Shown: positions 10,861-20,765 of the stretch, piece by piece
How the letters are laid out: each line of letters starts with the position of its first letter
Numbering within the stretch: position 1 is the stretch's first letter
Source: Diphasiastrum complanatum
Taxonomy: Eukaryota; Streptophyta; Lycopodiopsida; Lycopodiales; Lycopodiaceae
Direction: 5' to 3'
NCBI GenBank assembly: GCA_029204225.1
Contig: CM055100.1
Location: forward strand, 6,527,495 to 6,591,494
Length of the DNA: 64,000 nt
Program-made: the position numbers and the translations under genes
Notes under the pieces: generated by a model
Seen by the model: the letters and a program-made list of their open reading frames with translations, nothing else
Told to the model about the DNA's origin: nothing
Databases searched by the model: none

Positions 10861-11421
10861 TGCTGAATTCACACGTGTGAGACGCCCTACACATGTACTT
10901 TTGATCTCCTAAGCCGAATAATACCATAAAGATCAGACTAGCATTGGTTGTCAATAGGAAAGCTGATCATACAAGAAATATTATCGTGTTACAAGCAAGA
11001 TCTATCAACAAAACATGAAACTAAACATAATAAATGCCCCAACTCGGCTAGAGAGAGAAAATAGAAAGTTCAAAACTCGTTTAGAGAGAGAGGGCACAAA
11101 GAGCTTGTCTCCAAATTGGCATTACTCACAAATTTCATCGTTTTCACAATGAGAGTACATCACATATATATAGATCCATGGACTCTCCTCCTACTTTGAG
11201 TGGAATTGGAGTTCTAAATCCACCTCTCAAGCTATCTAGACTTATTCAAGCCACCTCACTATGTCTAATTGTGCCACCTAGTCTTTGTGCCATGTAAAGT
11301 ACAAATGGCAATTCGAGTTTCTACTTCTACCTACCTTGAATATTTCATTCTAAGATGGGTCTTTACTAAGCCAAAAGAGCTTAATTCATCTTTGGCCTTT
11401 TTAGGACCCCTATTCACAACA
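10861..11421 (-). repeat. 5' LTR of element C
   Basis: The LTR is about 561 bp, starting TGTTGTGAATAGG and ending TTCAGCA on the minus strand, with a TATA-like tatatatag at about 11165. It has the CACGTG palindrome at 10868-10881, close to the LTR end. Its first half differs from the 3' LTR at 8299. A piece of the same LTR type opens the window at 1-140. Confidence 0.8.
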
Positions 11422-11439
11422 TTAGATAGATTTTTTCAA

Positions 11440-12829
11440 TTATTTTGACATCGACGACCCACTTCGAGATAGTGAATCAGACGAAGATGTTGCTGCTACC
11501 TAGCAACATATCCCAGGAGCGGTTCATTAGTCGAATTCTCCCAGAAGATCAAGCCGAGTGCACACACAACCCACAAGGTATACTCCTGAGTCTGCTTGAC
11601 TTTTGATGCAGAAACCGATGAGAGTCGAAAAGGCACTTATCCAACTAGACTATAATCTCTGGAGAGAAGCTATGGAAAGAGAGTATTCCTCTCTGATCAA
11701 GAATCAGACATGGTCATTAGTCGAAGCTCCTATTGGCTGCAATATTATTGATTGCAAATGGATCTTTAAGATCAAATATAACGCCAACGGAGCGATCGAT
11801 CGAAGGAAGGCTAGACTGGTAGCACGAGGATTCACCCAGATCCCGAATGTCGACTAAAGTGAGACTTTTAGTCTAGTCGTCAAACATTCGTCGATCCGAA
11901 TGCTCATGTCTTATACTGTAGTTGCCGACCTCGAAGTACATCAACTCGATGTACAAACAACCTATCTGAATGGAGTTGATCCAACCCGAAGGATACATTC
12001 TGGAAGGCATGAAGAATCATGTCTATAAACTCCATAAAGCACTGTACTGCTTGAAATAGTCTTAGCCTTCTCACCAATGGATCCAGGCCTGCATTTGTCA
12101 AAGGACCAATGTCCCCAAACACAGCAGGAAGAGGAGCAGATGAGAGAATACCCGTATCAATTGATACTCGGATCTCTCATGTATGCAATGGTCTATACAA
12201 GGCTAGATATCTCTTTTGTTGTCAGCTCACTCAGCCAATACATGGCTAATCCTGGAATTATCCATTGGAAGGCTCTTATTCGAGTCATGATATATATTTG
12301 AGCTACCATGGACCAGTGCATCTGCTATGGAGATGTCAGCAATGGCAATATTCATCATCTCAGTGGATATTCTGATGCAAGCTGGGGAGGAGATGCAAAC
12401 CATCGTAAGTCCACATCTGGATTTACATTCTTGTTCAATGGCGGTCCTATTTCGTGAAATAGTCGTAAGCAAACCTCTATCGCACTTTCTTCTACTGCTG
12501 CTTCTCAATCTATTAAGGAAGCATTTTGGTTGAGAAATTTTGTGTTAGAAATCAATCTGTATCTGTACAGCCCTACAATTTTGTTTTGTGATAACCCAAG
12601 TGCTATTGTCTTATCGGCGAACCCTAGATTTCATTCTAGGAGTAAGCACATTGAGATAAGATATCACTACATCAGAGACAAGGTTCTCGACAGAGAGGTG
12701 AGCTTGACATACTGTAGAACGCTAGACATGGTTGTAGACATTTTTACGAAAGCATTCAGTGTTAATGCACACATTAGATTTTGTGCATTGCTAAGTCTGA
12801 AGATCAAGGCATTCACGGATCCAGATTAA
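11440..12829 (+). pseudogene. Ty1/copia pol remnant H (RT and RNase H)
   Basis: The remnant starts in the acidic linker before RT (about 11450). RT is then readable at 11603-11857 (NLWREAMEREYSSLIKNQTW, NIIDCKWIFKIKYNANG, KARLVARGFTQ) and, after a stop, to about 12058. The YVDD region is deleted between about 12060 and 12070. The text resumes at SPMDPGLHLSKDQCPQT, then LGSLMYAMVYTRLDISFVVS, and RNase H with a frameshift near 12400 (SANPRFHSRSKHIEIRYHYI, VVDIFTKAF). It belongs to a copia lineage different from A-F and is the inverted partner of G. Confidence 0.9.
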
Positions 12830-13215
12830 GGGGGGGGGGGTATTGGATTTACTCCTCCTACTCTCCTAAATCCCAATTTTAATATGCTTCCATTCATGCT
12901 GCATATTTTTTCTAACGTTGTTACGCAGTCTGCATTTTTACACGCAAATTTGCACAGACGAAGAAAAGACGAATGAATCGCGACATTGTGTTCTTACATA
13001 GGTCATGGTGACAGGCGAAAAGGGGACACTACCTTACTAAATGCCAAAGGTGTCCTAACAAATAAGTCACCCTGTAAATCTTATCCTAAGGCCATTCGTA
13101 AGAGTGACGCACTTTTGCGTCATCACCAATGTTCACTTCAGTACTGGCTGACGTCGCACCCTTTTTACCTTCACCCCATGCAGTTGCGCTAACAGATTGG
13201 ACAACGATTGCAGCC
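12830..13215 (+). repeat. 3' LTR of element H (with G-run polypurine tract)
   Basis: A run of G at 12830-12840 forms the polypurine tract. The LTR then begins TATTGGATTTACTCC (TGTTGG in G). The right end is not certain, because the LTR meets the opposed LTR of G. The part up to about 13115 aligns in inverted orientation with G's LTR. It contains the ctgcatttttacacgcaa motif that recurs in the LTR at 44.8 kb. Confidence 0.72.
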
Positions 13216-13626
13216 ACCCACAATCTCATATAGACAACACATCCACTCTGTACTTTTGCATCTACAAACTTGTAATATTATGTATATATATTGGATACCA
13301 TCTGCGTATTTGATGATGATGATGATTAGATGATCAAGTGAGTGAAGAAGAGACTAAGAGAGTCACTCTTATGAATGGCCTTAGGATAAGATCTACGGGA
13401 TGCCTTAGCTTTTAGGGCACTTTGCCATTTTGTGAGGTAGTGTCCTCCTTTTGCCTGTCACCATGAACTATGTAAGAACACAGTGTCGCGATTCATTCGC
13501 CTTTTATTTGTCTATGCGAATTTGCGTGTAAAAATGCAGACTGCGTGACAACGTTAGAAAATATACAACATGAATGGAGGGAGATTAAAATTGGAATTTA
13601 GAAGAGTGGAAGGAGTAAATCCAACA
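13216..13626 (-). repeat. 3' LTR of element G
   Basis: On the minus strand it starts TGTTGGATTTACTCC after the purine tract aaaggggg. It is aligned base for base, inverted, with the H LTR for about 270 bp. A gatgatgatgatgatta microrepeat lies at 13312-13328. Which of the two LTRs owns the central 250 bp cannot be decided from one sequence. Confidence 0.7.
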
Positions 13627-14643
13627 CCCCCCTTTGGTCTGGATCTGTGAATGCCTTGATCTTCAGACTGAGCAATGCACAAAATTTTCTGTGTGCATTA
13701 ACACTGACTGCTTTCGTAAAAATATCTGCAACCATGTCCTGTGTTTTGAAGTACGTTAAGCTCACCTCTCGGTCGAGAACTTTGCTCATGATGTAGTGAT
13801 ATCTTATCTCAATGTGCTTACTCCTAGAATGAAATCTAGGGTTGGCCGATAAGTCAGTAGCACTTTGGTTATCACAAAACAAAATTGTAGGGCTGTACTG
13901 ATATAGATTGATGTCTTACAGCAAATTTTTCAACCAAAACGGTTCCTTAATAGATTGAGAAGCAGCAATGTATTCTGCTTCAGTAGAAGAAAGTGCGATA
14001 GAGGTTTGCTTACGACTGTTCCATGAAATAGGACCGCCATTGAAGAAGAATGTAAATCTAGATATGGATTTACATGGTCTACATCTCCTCCCTAGCTTGC
14101 ATCAAAATATCCACTGAGTTGATGAAGATTGTCATAGCTGACATCTCCATAGCAGATGCACTGGTCCCTGGTAGCTCGAATGTATCTCCTGACTCAAATA
14201 AGAGCCTTCCAATGGGTAATTCCAAGATTAGCCATGTATTGGCTGAGTGAGCTGACAACCAAAGAGATGTCTGGTCTTGTACAGACCAGTGCGTACATGA
14301 GAGATCCCAGTATCGATCGATACAGGTATTCTCTCATCTGCTCCTCTTCCCGCTTGGTCTGGGGACATTGGTCCTTTGAAAAATACAGGCCTGGATCCAT
14401 TGGTGAGTGAGCTGATTCACAATTCATCAAATTGTATTCGTTAAGAATATTATGAAGATACCTTTGTTGAGTGATGTAAATCAGTCGATTTGCTCTGTCT
14501 TTGTGGATTTGAATTCCAAGACAAAAGTGAGCTTCACCCAGATCAGTCATGTTGAATTATGAGAACAACATTTGTTTTGAATCCTTGACCATATTGGTAT
14601 TGTTACTAAAGAGCAACGTATCATCAACATACAAGGTGATGAT
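13627..14643 (-). pseudogene. Ty1/copia pol remnant G (end of RT, RNase H)
   Basis: Reading leftwards from 14643, the RT motif LYVDDTLLFSNN appears first, then MTDLGEAHFCLGIQIHK and SPMDPGLYFSKDQCPQT. The tether LGSLMYALVCTRPDISLVVS follows, then RNase H (SALSSTEAEYIAA-like near 13990, SANPRFHSRSKHIEIRYHYI, VADIFTKAVS). A stop before MTDLG and a frameshift near 14180 break it. The rest of RT is missing because F1 sits at 14644. The fragment at 20596-20765 is probably its 5' end. Confidence 0.88.
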
Positions 14644-15298
14644 TGTGAAAATTGTCAACATTTCCTAGCTAGTTTGAGACCTAAATTGGCTAAAATTGTA
14701 AATAGTTTTGGTTCTGGAGTTTTGCACGTGTGAACCAGGCCACAATGTTTTTATTTACTGTATTTTTTCAGTATGATGAAGTGTCAAACTTCATACCCTT
14801 CAAAATGAGACCATTTTGATGTATTTTGGTCATATAAGCCATTTTTAGCTATTTTTCCTATATAGGGAATATCTAGGGTCAAGTACCTTCTAGAGAGAGG
14901 AGAGAGAGTCATCTTCCTCATCCATAAATAGTAGGGAAGTCGTGGAGAACAGGTTGGAGAAACCTTTTGTATGCTTCATTGAGATCAATAGATCATTGTC
15001 ATTGTTTCTTCCTCCATTGAGAGCATTGTTGTGTGTATTGTCTTCAAGCTATTGTGTATGATCTTAGGTGCTTTCCAAAAGTGGTAGGCTGATGTATTAT
15101 GGACTGTATAATGCTATTTTGGGCCGCACTTGATGTTTATGGAAGTTTCCATTTGTGATAAATGCTTTTTGATCAAGTTCTTTGCATTCTAGGTAGCATA
15201 GAATGTGTTGCCAATTCCTAGCTTATGTAGTTTGGAGTGCAAGCATTCAAGCCAATGATCTTGGAGTATAGATCCACTTAGGATCTGTATTTTTCACA
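14644..15298 (+). repeat. 5' LTR of F1
   Basis: The LTR is 655 bp, starting TGTGAAAATTG and ending TTTTTCACA. Its ends are not the usual TGTT...AACA; instead TGTGAA and TTCACA form a 6 bp inverted terminal pair. A half-preserved CACGTG palindrome (ttgcacgtgtgaa) is at 14722-14734. A likely TATA region (tccataaatagtag) is at about 14920-14935. Confidence 0.9.
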
Positions 15299-15310
15299 TG
15301 GTATCAGAGC
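15299..15310 (+). other. Primer binding site of F1
   Basis: TGGTATCAGAGC directly follows the LTR end and matches the 3' end of initiator methionine tRNA, the standard copia primer. Confidence 0.93.
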
Positions 15311-16470
15311 TGGTTGGCTTCTATTTACAGTAAGTATTCCATTTTTGGTGATATTTGGATGTTTGATCAAGTTCTAGCATGATTTTGCATTGCTTTGTTG
15401 ATCAAATCTTACTAACCTTTGTTTTGTGAGTTGAACTTGTGGATCAAAAGCATATTTCAGGTCTATTGAAGATCAGAGGCTGAAAAGAAACTATTTTGGA
15501 TCAGATCATAACACCTAATCATTTGTGATTGTGAGGCTTGTGCATATTCAATACTAACAATGTTCTTTTCAATCCTATTGTTGACAATCTCCATTCTTGG
15601 ATGAACACTCTCCTTAAGTGGATGAAACTTCTCCTTAAGTGGATGACAAATGCTCTTTTGAGTGAGTTGTAATTCTCCTAAAGGCTGAGCAAAGCTCCCA
15701 TTTGGATGAAACATCCCCTTTTTTGGGTGAACATATTGTAAGCTCCATTGTGAAGAGCATATTGTAAAGATTGTCATCAATTTTGGCATAAATTTTGGTG
15801 TACTTTGTTGAGCATGTAAGTAACTCTCCTTATGTAATTTGATTGGAGCATTTGCTGGAAGGTGTTAACCATTATGCAAGTGTGTTTTCAGGTTCTTAAC
15901 AGGTTGAGGAACATTCTCATGTGAAGTGATCTTAGATCTACATCTAAACACCAAGATTTGACAAGACAGTGAAGCTAGTCTTGTGATTCACTAAGTGTGC
16001 TCATTCATTCACCTCTAAATCTTGTATTTATCACTTGCTGGAGTTTATAAACTTTTAGAAGTGTGGTTTACATGTGGTTTTACAGGTTGAATCAATATCT
16101 TAGTGTGTTGATCATATGTTGATCAAGTTTGTTCATTACTAGGTAATCTTGGCATCCTAGTTTTGGGTATTTTCTAAGAATGCAAGTAACTCTTCACACC
16201 ATAACTTGATTTGGTCACTTGCTGGAAAGTTTGAGAGCTTAAGCAAGAGTGTGTTCAGGTTGGTTTGATTTTGTAATCCATTCTTAGTGTGTGCAAAGTG
16301 TTGCATGTGTTTCAATCTTCCTTTCTATGCTTGGAAACCATCTAGGTTCAAGATAGAAGTGTTTTAGGGTCCTAAATCTTCATAGATCTCTTTATCTATC
16401 ATTTGTTGAGAGAAAAGTGAGTGCTAAGTGCTTTAGGACAGAACCTAAAAGTTGAAGAAACATTAGAATC
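15311..16470 (+). other. Long untranslated leader of F1 with repeated modules
   Basis: The leader is 1160 bp without gag coding. It holds short direct repeats (ctccttaagtggatgaaac twice, near 15610 and 15630). A degenerate module recurs three times, near 15855, 16035 and 16215, with tgctgga early and a gtgtg...caggtt block 50-60 bp later. The leader is about twice as long as that of F2. Confidence 0.6.
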
Positions 16471-19400
16471 ATGGCTTCCAATGGTGGGATCATGCTAGAG
16501 TCTAGTGAAAGGTTGAGTTCATCAAACTACTCTACTTGGAAAGTGAGGATGGAGTCCTTACTTGAGTTGAATGAACTCATGGACATAGTTGCAGAAATTG
16601 AAGAGAGACCTCTCACACTTCAAGAGCAACAAAGGTTTGATAAGAAGGCCAAAAGGGCTCTTCATATCATTAAAATGAATGTTACAAATGAACTTCTCAA
16701 GGAAGTTGGAAAGTGTCAAAGTGCAAGTGAGGCATGGAATGCCTTAAAGAAGCTCTTTGAATCAAAGTCCACATCTAGGGTATTGACCCTAAGGAGACAA
16801 ATATTTTCTAGTAGGCAAAGAGAGGGTGAAAGTGCTCATGCATTTATCTTGAGAGTTAAGTCCCTAAGTGATGATTTAGCATGCATTGATGAGAACATAA
16901 AAGATGGTGAAATAGTCCAAGTTATGTTGAATGGTTTGCTAAATGAACATGCTAACCTTGTGCAAAGTTTTGCCATTCAAAGAGTCTTGCCAAGTGTGGT
17001 TGACTTGCAAGAAATCTTATTGGCTGAAGAACATAGGTTGCAATCAAAGCTTGATGGTGCATCCTTGCAAGGTGGAGGTGAAGAGGCTTTCTTCACAAAA
17101 GGCAAATTCAAGGGCAAAGGTAAAGGCAAAGGGAAATGGTCCAAAGGTGGTAACTTTGATCATGATGATCACTCTTCCTCTTCCTCTTCTACTAAGAACA
17201 ATAAGTCAAAGTTCAAGTGCTTTTATTGTGGGATAAAAGGTCATTTTGCAAATGAATGTTATAAGAAGAAAAGAGAGCAAGGAGAGAGGCAAGGAAATCT
17301 TACAATAGATGAGGAAGAACATAACACATGTGAATCACTTGTTATGACTTCAAGTTTGTTAGCCAACATAGATGATAATGATCCTTGGTGGATTGATAGT
17401 GGAGCCTCATCTCACATGACAAGACATAAGGAATACTTTACATCCTTATTGTCTTATGAGGGAGAAGGTAACATCATCTACACTGCAAATGATGGTCAAT
17501 GTGACATCAAAGGCATAGGCACTATTCCTATTTCCCTTTCAACAAATAGGAAAGCAAATCTTGAAAATGTTTTGTACATTCCTTCAATCACTAAGAATTT
17601 GCTTAGTGTAAGTCAAATGATTGACAAAGGACTTGATGTGGAGTTCATTGGAGATGCATGTTTGATAAGTAAATGTGGATCCTTGATTGCTCAAGGTAGG
17701 AGGCATGGTAAACTTTTCAAGCTTGATGCATGTGTGATCTCTAATCATGAAGGATGTATGGCTAGGGAGCAATTGACAAACCAAGAAGTTTGGCACAAGA
17801 GGTTGGGCCATCCCAACTTCAAATCTTTGGAGGTAATGGCAAAGAAAGAGCTTGTTCTTGGTCTCCCTAAAAGTCTTGTTGCAAACAATAGTGTTTGTGA
17901 ACATTGTGCCTTGTCCAAATCTCATAGACTTGCTTATTCTAGATCTACTTCTAGATCTAAAGAAGCTTTTCAACTTGTGCATTCTGATATTCATTCTTCT
18001 AGTACAACTAGCAATGGTGGGGCAAAGATGTATGCAACTTTCATTGATGACTTTAGTAGGTATACTTGGATCTATCTTCTTAAAAGTAAGGATGAAGTGT
18101 TTGCTGCATTTGTCAAGTTCAAGAATGAAATGGAAAACCAATTCAATACAAAGATCAAATGCTTAAGATCTGATAATGGAGGGGAATACACCTCAAATAG
18201 GTTCAAAGACTTTTGTATAGCACATGGGATTAAGAGGGAGATGTCTAGTCCTAGGACTCCACAACAGAATGGAGTGGCCGAGAGGAAGAATAGAACCCTT
18301 TGTGAATGTGCCAAGGCAATGAGACTACATGCTAATCTTGCTAAGTCTTTTTGGGGGGAAGCTTTAGCATGTGCTAACTATCTATGTAATAGATGGACAA
18401 GTGTTTCCTTGGATGGTAAAACTCCTCATGAGGTTCTTTATGGTAGAAGGCCGAGTGTCAAGCATTGTAGGATCTTTGGATGTACATGTTTTGTCAATAT
18501 CACACTTGATGATAGAACTAAAGAAGATCCTTCATCAAAGAAGGGTGTGTTTGTTGGCTATAGTGAAGTAAGCAAGGCTTACAAAGTGTACATTCCTTCT
18601 ACAAAGAAAGTTGTCATAAGTAGGGATGTCATCTTTCATGAAGAGAATGTTTCCAATGTTGTTGATGTTGATGTTGATGTGCCTACTAATCATCATGATG
18701 TGCAAGATGTCTTGGATGAAGATGGAGATGCCACTCCAAAGCAAACTTCAAGGAAGACTCAAAGGCAAAGGGCTAAGCCATCAAGGCTAACCTATGATGA
18801 AAAAGGAAAGCAAGTGGTGGACAATTCTAACTTTGCTTTTCTTACCTCTTTTGATGAACCAACTTGTGTAGGTGAAGCAATTCAAAAGAAGGAATGGATC
18901 CAAGCCATGGATCATGAGCATCAAGCACTCATCAAAAGCAACACATGGAGGTTGGTAAAGCTTCCAAAGGACAAGAAGGCAATTGGTTGTAAGTGGATCT
19001 TCAAGATCAAGACAAATCAAGATGGATCAATCAACAAGTACAAGGCAAGGTTGGTGGCAAAGGGGTATGCTCAAGAATATGGTATTGACTATGATGAGAC
19101 CTTTGCACTCGTGGCAAAGATGGTAACTATTCGAATCCTAATCTCTCTTGCAACTCTTTATGATTGGGATATGTGGCAAATGGATGTTACTAATGCCTTC
19201 TTGAATGGTGATCTTGAAGAAGATATTTACATGGAGCAACCCGAGGGCTATGTTTCACATGATGAGCCTAATCATGTGTGCTATCTCCAAAAGAGTTTGT
19301 ATGGGCTAAAGCAAGCACCAAGGAGTTGGTATGCTAAGCTCAATTCCTTCTTACTTTCTCAAAACTTTGTTATGAGTGAGTATGATCATTCTCTCTACTT

Positions 19401-20424
19401 TAGATTGAATGAAAATGATATCACTTTACTTTTGATCTATGTTGATGACATTATCTTAAGTGGTGGTAACAATCTAGATATAGATGAAATCAAGATGGCA
19501 CTCAAAAGAGAGTTTGAAATTCAAGATCTTGGTAAACTTCATTATATCTTAGGAATAGAGATTATTAGAACTTCTAAATCTACATTCATATGTCAAGAAA
19601 AGTATGTTAACTCTATTCTAAAAAGGTTTCATATGGAAGATTGTAAAGTTGTTTCTACTCCTATGGAATCAAATGTAAAGCTAACTACAAGAAGTAATGA
19701 AAGATCCTTCAAGGACATTACTCTCTATAGAAAGCTAATAGGATCTCTTATATGGTTAACCATCACAAGACCTGATCTAAGCTTTGTGGTTGGTAAACTA
19801 AGTCAATTTATGCAAGATCCTAGTGAGGCTCATTGGAAGCTAGGAAAGAGAGTACTTAGATACATCTCGGGATCTAGAGATTTTGGCATCTTGTATGGAG
19901 GTACTACACCTAACCTTTGTGGATTTTCAGATTCAGATTTTGCAGGTGATCAAATGGATAGGAAGTCAACAAGTGCCTTTGCAATCTATCTTGGAGATGG
20001 AGTGGTCTCATGGCTATCAAAGAAGCAACCAACTATCTCTCTATCTTCCACCGAAGCCGAGTACAAGGCATTAACAACATGCACCAAGGAGATTCTTTGG
20101 ATCAAGAGGATGTTATTGGATCTTCACTTGCTGGAACCAGAGAAGACTCCAATCATACTTTGTGATAACCTTTCAGCCCAAAGCTTGGCAAGCAATCCTG
20201 TTTTTCATGCAAGGAGCAAGCACATTGAGATTGCTCACCATTTTGTGAGAGATCAAGTCATTGCCAAAGAGGTGGAGCTTCAACATGTCTCTTCAAAGGA
20301 GTGTGTGGCTGATATCTTCACCAAACCATTGGGAAAGGACCTATATTTAATGCATAGATCTAATCTTGGAATGTGCTCAAAGACTATGTTGAAACTAGCA
20401 TCCAATGTTGAAGAGGGAGTGTGA
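16471..20424 (+). CDS. Intact copia gag-pol polyprotein of F1 (1317 aa)
   Basis: This is one uninterrupted frame for capsid, protease, integrase, RT and RNase H. Residues 1-195 are the gag domain (NYSTWKVRMESLLE near 19). A lysine/glycine-rich stretch (211-224) precedes the CCHC knuckle C250, C253, H258, C263. The protease has its catalytic DSGA at 309-312. Integrase has the zinc-binding H442, H447, C476, C479 and catalytic D506, D568, E604 (35-residue spacing). RT spans roughly 825-1070 with YVDD at 990-993. RNase H has acidic D1154/D1156, E1197 and D1232. One oddity is FALVAKM where relatives have FAPVAKM. The stop codon lies inside the LTR. The start was chosen because it is the first ATG with the family gag N-terminus. 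All catalytic residues are present, so activity is possible but not shown. Confidence 0.95.
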   Translation: MASNGGIMLESSERLSSSNYSTWKVRMESLLELNELMDIVAEIEERPLTLQEQQRFDKKAKRALHIIKMNVTNELLKEVGKCQSASEAWNALKKLFESKSTSRVLTLRRQIFSSRQREGESAHAFILRVKSLSDDLACIDENIKDGEIVQVMLNGLLNEHANLVQSFAIQRVLPSVVDLQEILLAEEHRLQSKLDGASLQGGGEEAFFTKGKFKGKGKGKGKWSKGGNFDHDDHSSSSSSTKNNKSKFKCFYCGIKGHFANECYKKKREQGERQGNLTIDEEEHNTCESLVMTSSLLANIDDNDPWWIDSGASSHMTRHKEYFTSLLSYEGEGNIIYTANDGQCDIKGIGTIPISLSTNRKANLENVLYIPSITKNLLSVSQMIDKGLDVEFIGDACLISKCGSLIAQGRRHGKLFKLDACVISNHEGCMAREQLTNQEVWHKRLGHPNFKSLEVMAKKELVLGLPKSLVANNSVCEHCALSKSHRLAYSRSTSRSKEAFQLVHSDIHSSSTTSNGGAKMYATFIDDFSRYTWIYLLKSKDEVFAAFVKFKNEMENQFNTKIKCLRSDNGGEYTSNRFKDFCIAHGIKREMSSPRTPQQNGVAERKNRTLCECAKAMRLHANLAKSFWGEALACANYLCNRWTSVSLDGKTPHEVLYGRRPSVKHCRIFGCTCFVNITLDDRTKEDPSSKKGVFVGYSEVSKAYKVYIPSTKKVVISRDVIFHEENVSNVVDVDVDVPTNHHDVQDVLDEDGDATPKQTSRKTQRQRAKPSRLTYDEKGKQVVDNSNFAFLTSFDEPTCVGEAIQKKEWIQAMDHEHQALIKSNTWRLVKLPKDKKAIGCKWIFKIKTNQDGSINKYKARLVAKGYAQEYGIDYDETFALVAKMVTIRILISLATLYDWDMWQMDVTNAFLNGDLEEDIYMEQPEGYVSHDEPNHVCYLQKSLYGLKQAPRSWYAKLNSFLLSQNFVMSEYDHSLYFRLNENDITLLLIYVDDIILSGGNNLDIDEIKMALKREFEIQDLGKLHYILGIEIIRTSKSTFICQEKYVNSILKRFHMEDCKVVSTPMESNVKLTTRSNERSFKDITLYRKLIGSLIWLTITRPDLSFVVGKLSQFMQDPSEAHWKLGKRVLRYISGSRDFGILYGGTTPNLCGFSDSDFAGDQMDRKSTSAFAIYLGDGVVSWLSKKQPTISLSSTEAEYKALTTCTKEILWIKRMLLDLHLLEPEKTPIILCDNLSAQSLASNPVFHARSKHIEIAHHFVRDQVIAKEVELQHVSSKECVADIFTKPLGKDLYLMHRSNLGMCSKTMLKLASNVEEGV

Positions 20425-20595
20425 AAATTGTCAACATTTCCTAGCTAGTTTGAGACCTAAATTGGCTAAAATTGTAAATAGTTTTGGTTCTGGAGTTTTG
20501 CACGTGTGAACCAGGCCACAATGTTTTTATTTACTGTATTTTTTCAGTATGATGAAGTGTCAAACTTCATACCCTTCAAAATGAGACCATTTTGA
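20420..20595 (+). repeat. Truncated 3' LTR of F1
   Basis: The first 176 bp match the 5' LTR from TGTGAAAATTG through accattttga, without a difference seen by eye. The polypurine tract gaagagggag precedes it and also encodes the last gag-pol residues. The polyadenylation and R/U5 regions are lost. Confidence 0.9.
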
Positions 20596-20765
20596 AACTC
20601 TCTGCATCGGTGTTTCTCCTTCCAACTTCAACATGCCGTAAGCCCCGAACTCTCAGAAGACAGTTCTCTTCAACGACGATGTTGTACTGTGTACACTCCC
20701 TGTACGGCTCTGATACCAACTTAGAATTTGCTTTGAATAGAAACACAGATCATGCTACACAGTAA
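20596..20765 (-). other. Leader, primer site and LTR end of element G
   Basis: The minus strand reads TGGTATCAGAGCC at 20718-20706, with an LTR end on its right and about 110 bp of leader on its left. It is sandwiched between F1 and F2. After F2 the same LTR should continue at 26632. It is probably the 5' end of G because of strand and order, but no LTR overlap proves it. Confidence 0.65.
20761..20765 (+). repeat. Target site duplication of F2 (left copy)
   Basis: AGTAA lies immediately before the 5' LTR and is repeated immediately after the 3' LTR at 26627-26631. Confidence 0.93.

Larger units (their letters stand above)
12066..14420. repeat. Large imperfect palindrome made by elements H and G
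   Basis: The tether and RNase H coding regions and the LTR of H (12066-13115, plus) mirror those of G (14420-13355, minus). Paired landmarks give the same centre: 12077 with 14410, 12829 with about 13640, and 13080 with 13390 all centre near 13235-13243. Each arm is about 1.05 kb around a spacer of about 240 bp. A transcript across it could fold into a long hairpin. Confidence 0.82.
14644..20595 (+). mobile_element. Ty1/copia element F1, nearly complete, 3' LTR truncated
   Basis: The order is 5' LTR 14644-15298, primer site 15299-15310, leader 15311-16470, gag-pol 16471-20424 and a 3' LTR of which only 176 bp remain. It is inserted in the RT of element G on the left. On the right the LTR stops at 20595 and G-like leader sequence follows, so a deletion removed the end of F1 together with G's gag to RT part. 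No target duplication can be tested. The 176 bp shared by the two LTRs look identical by eye, which suggests a recent insertion. Confidence 0.93.

Noticed and set aside
15463-15789. 108-codon minus-strand frame in the F1 leader
   Set aside because: It arises from the ctccttaagtggatgaaac repeats read in antisense. No support from relatives.
17584-18141. 185-codon open frame on the minus strand inside F1
   Set aside because: It is antisense to the integrase coding region and shadows the intact gag-pol frame. There is no known motif and no equivalent start or stop in F2.
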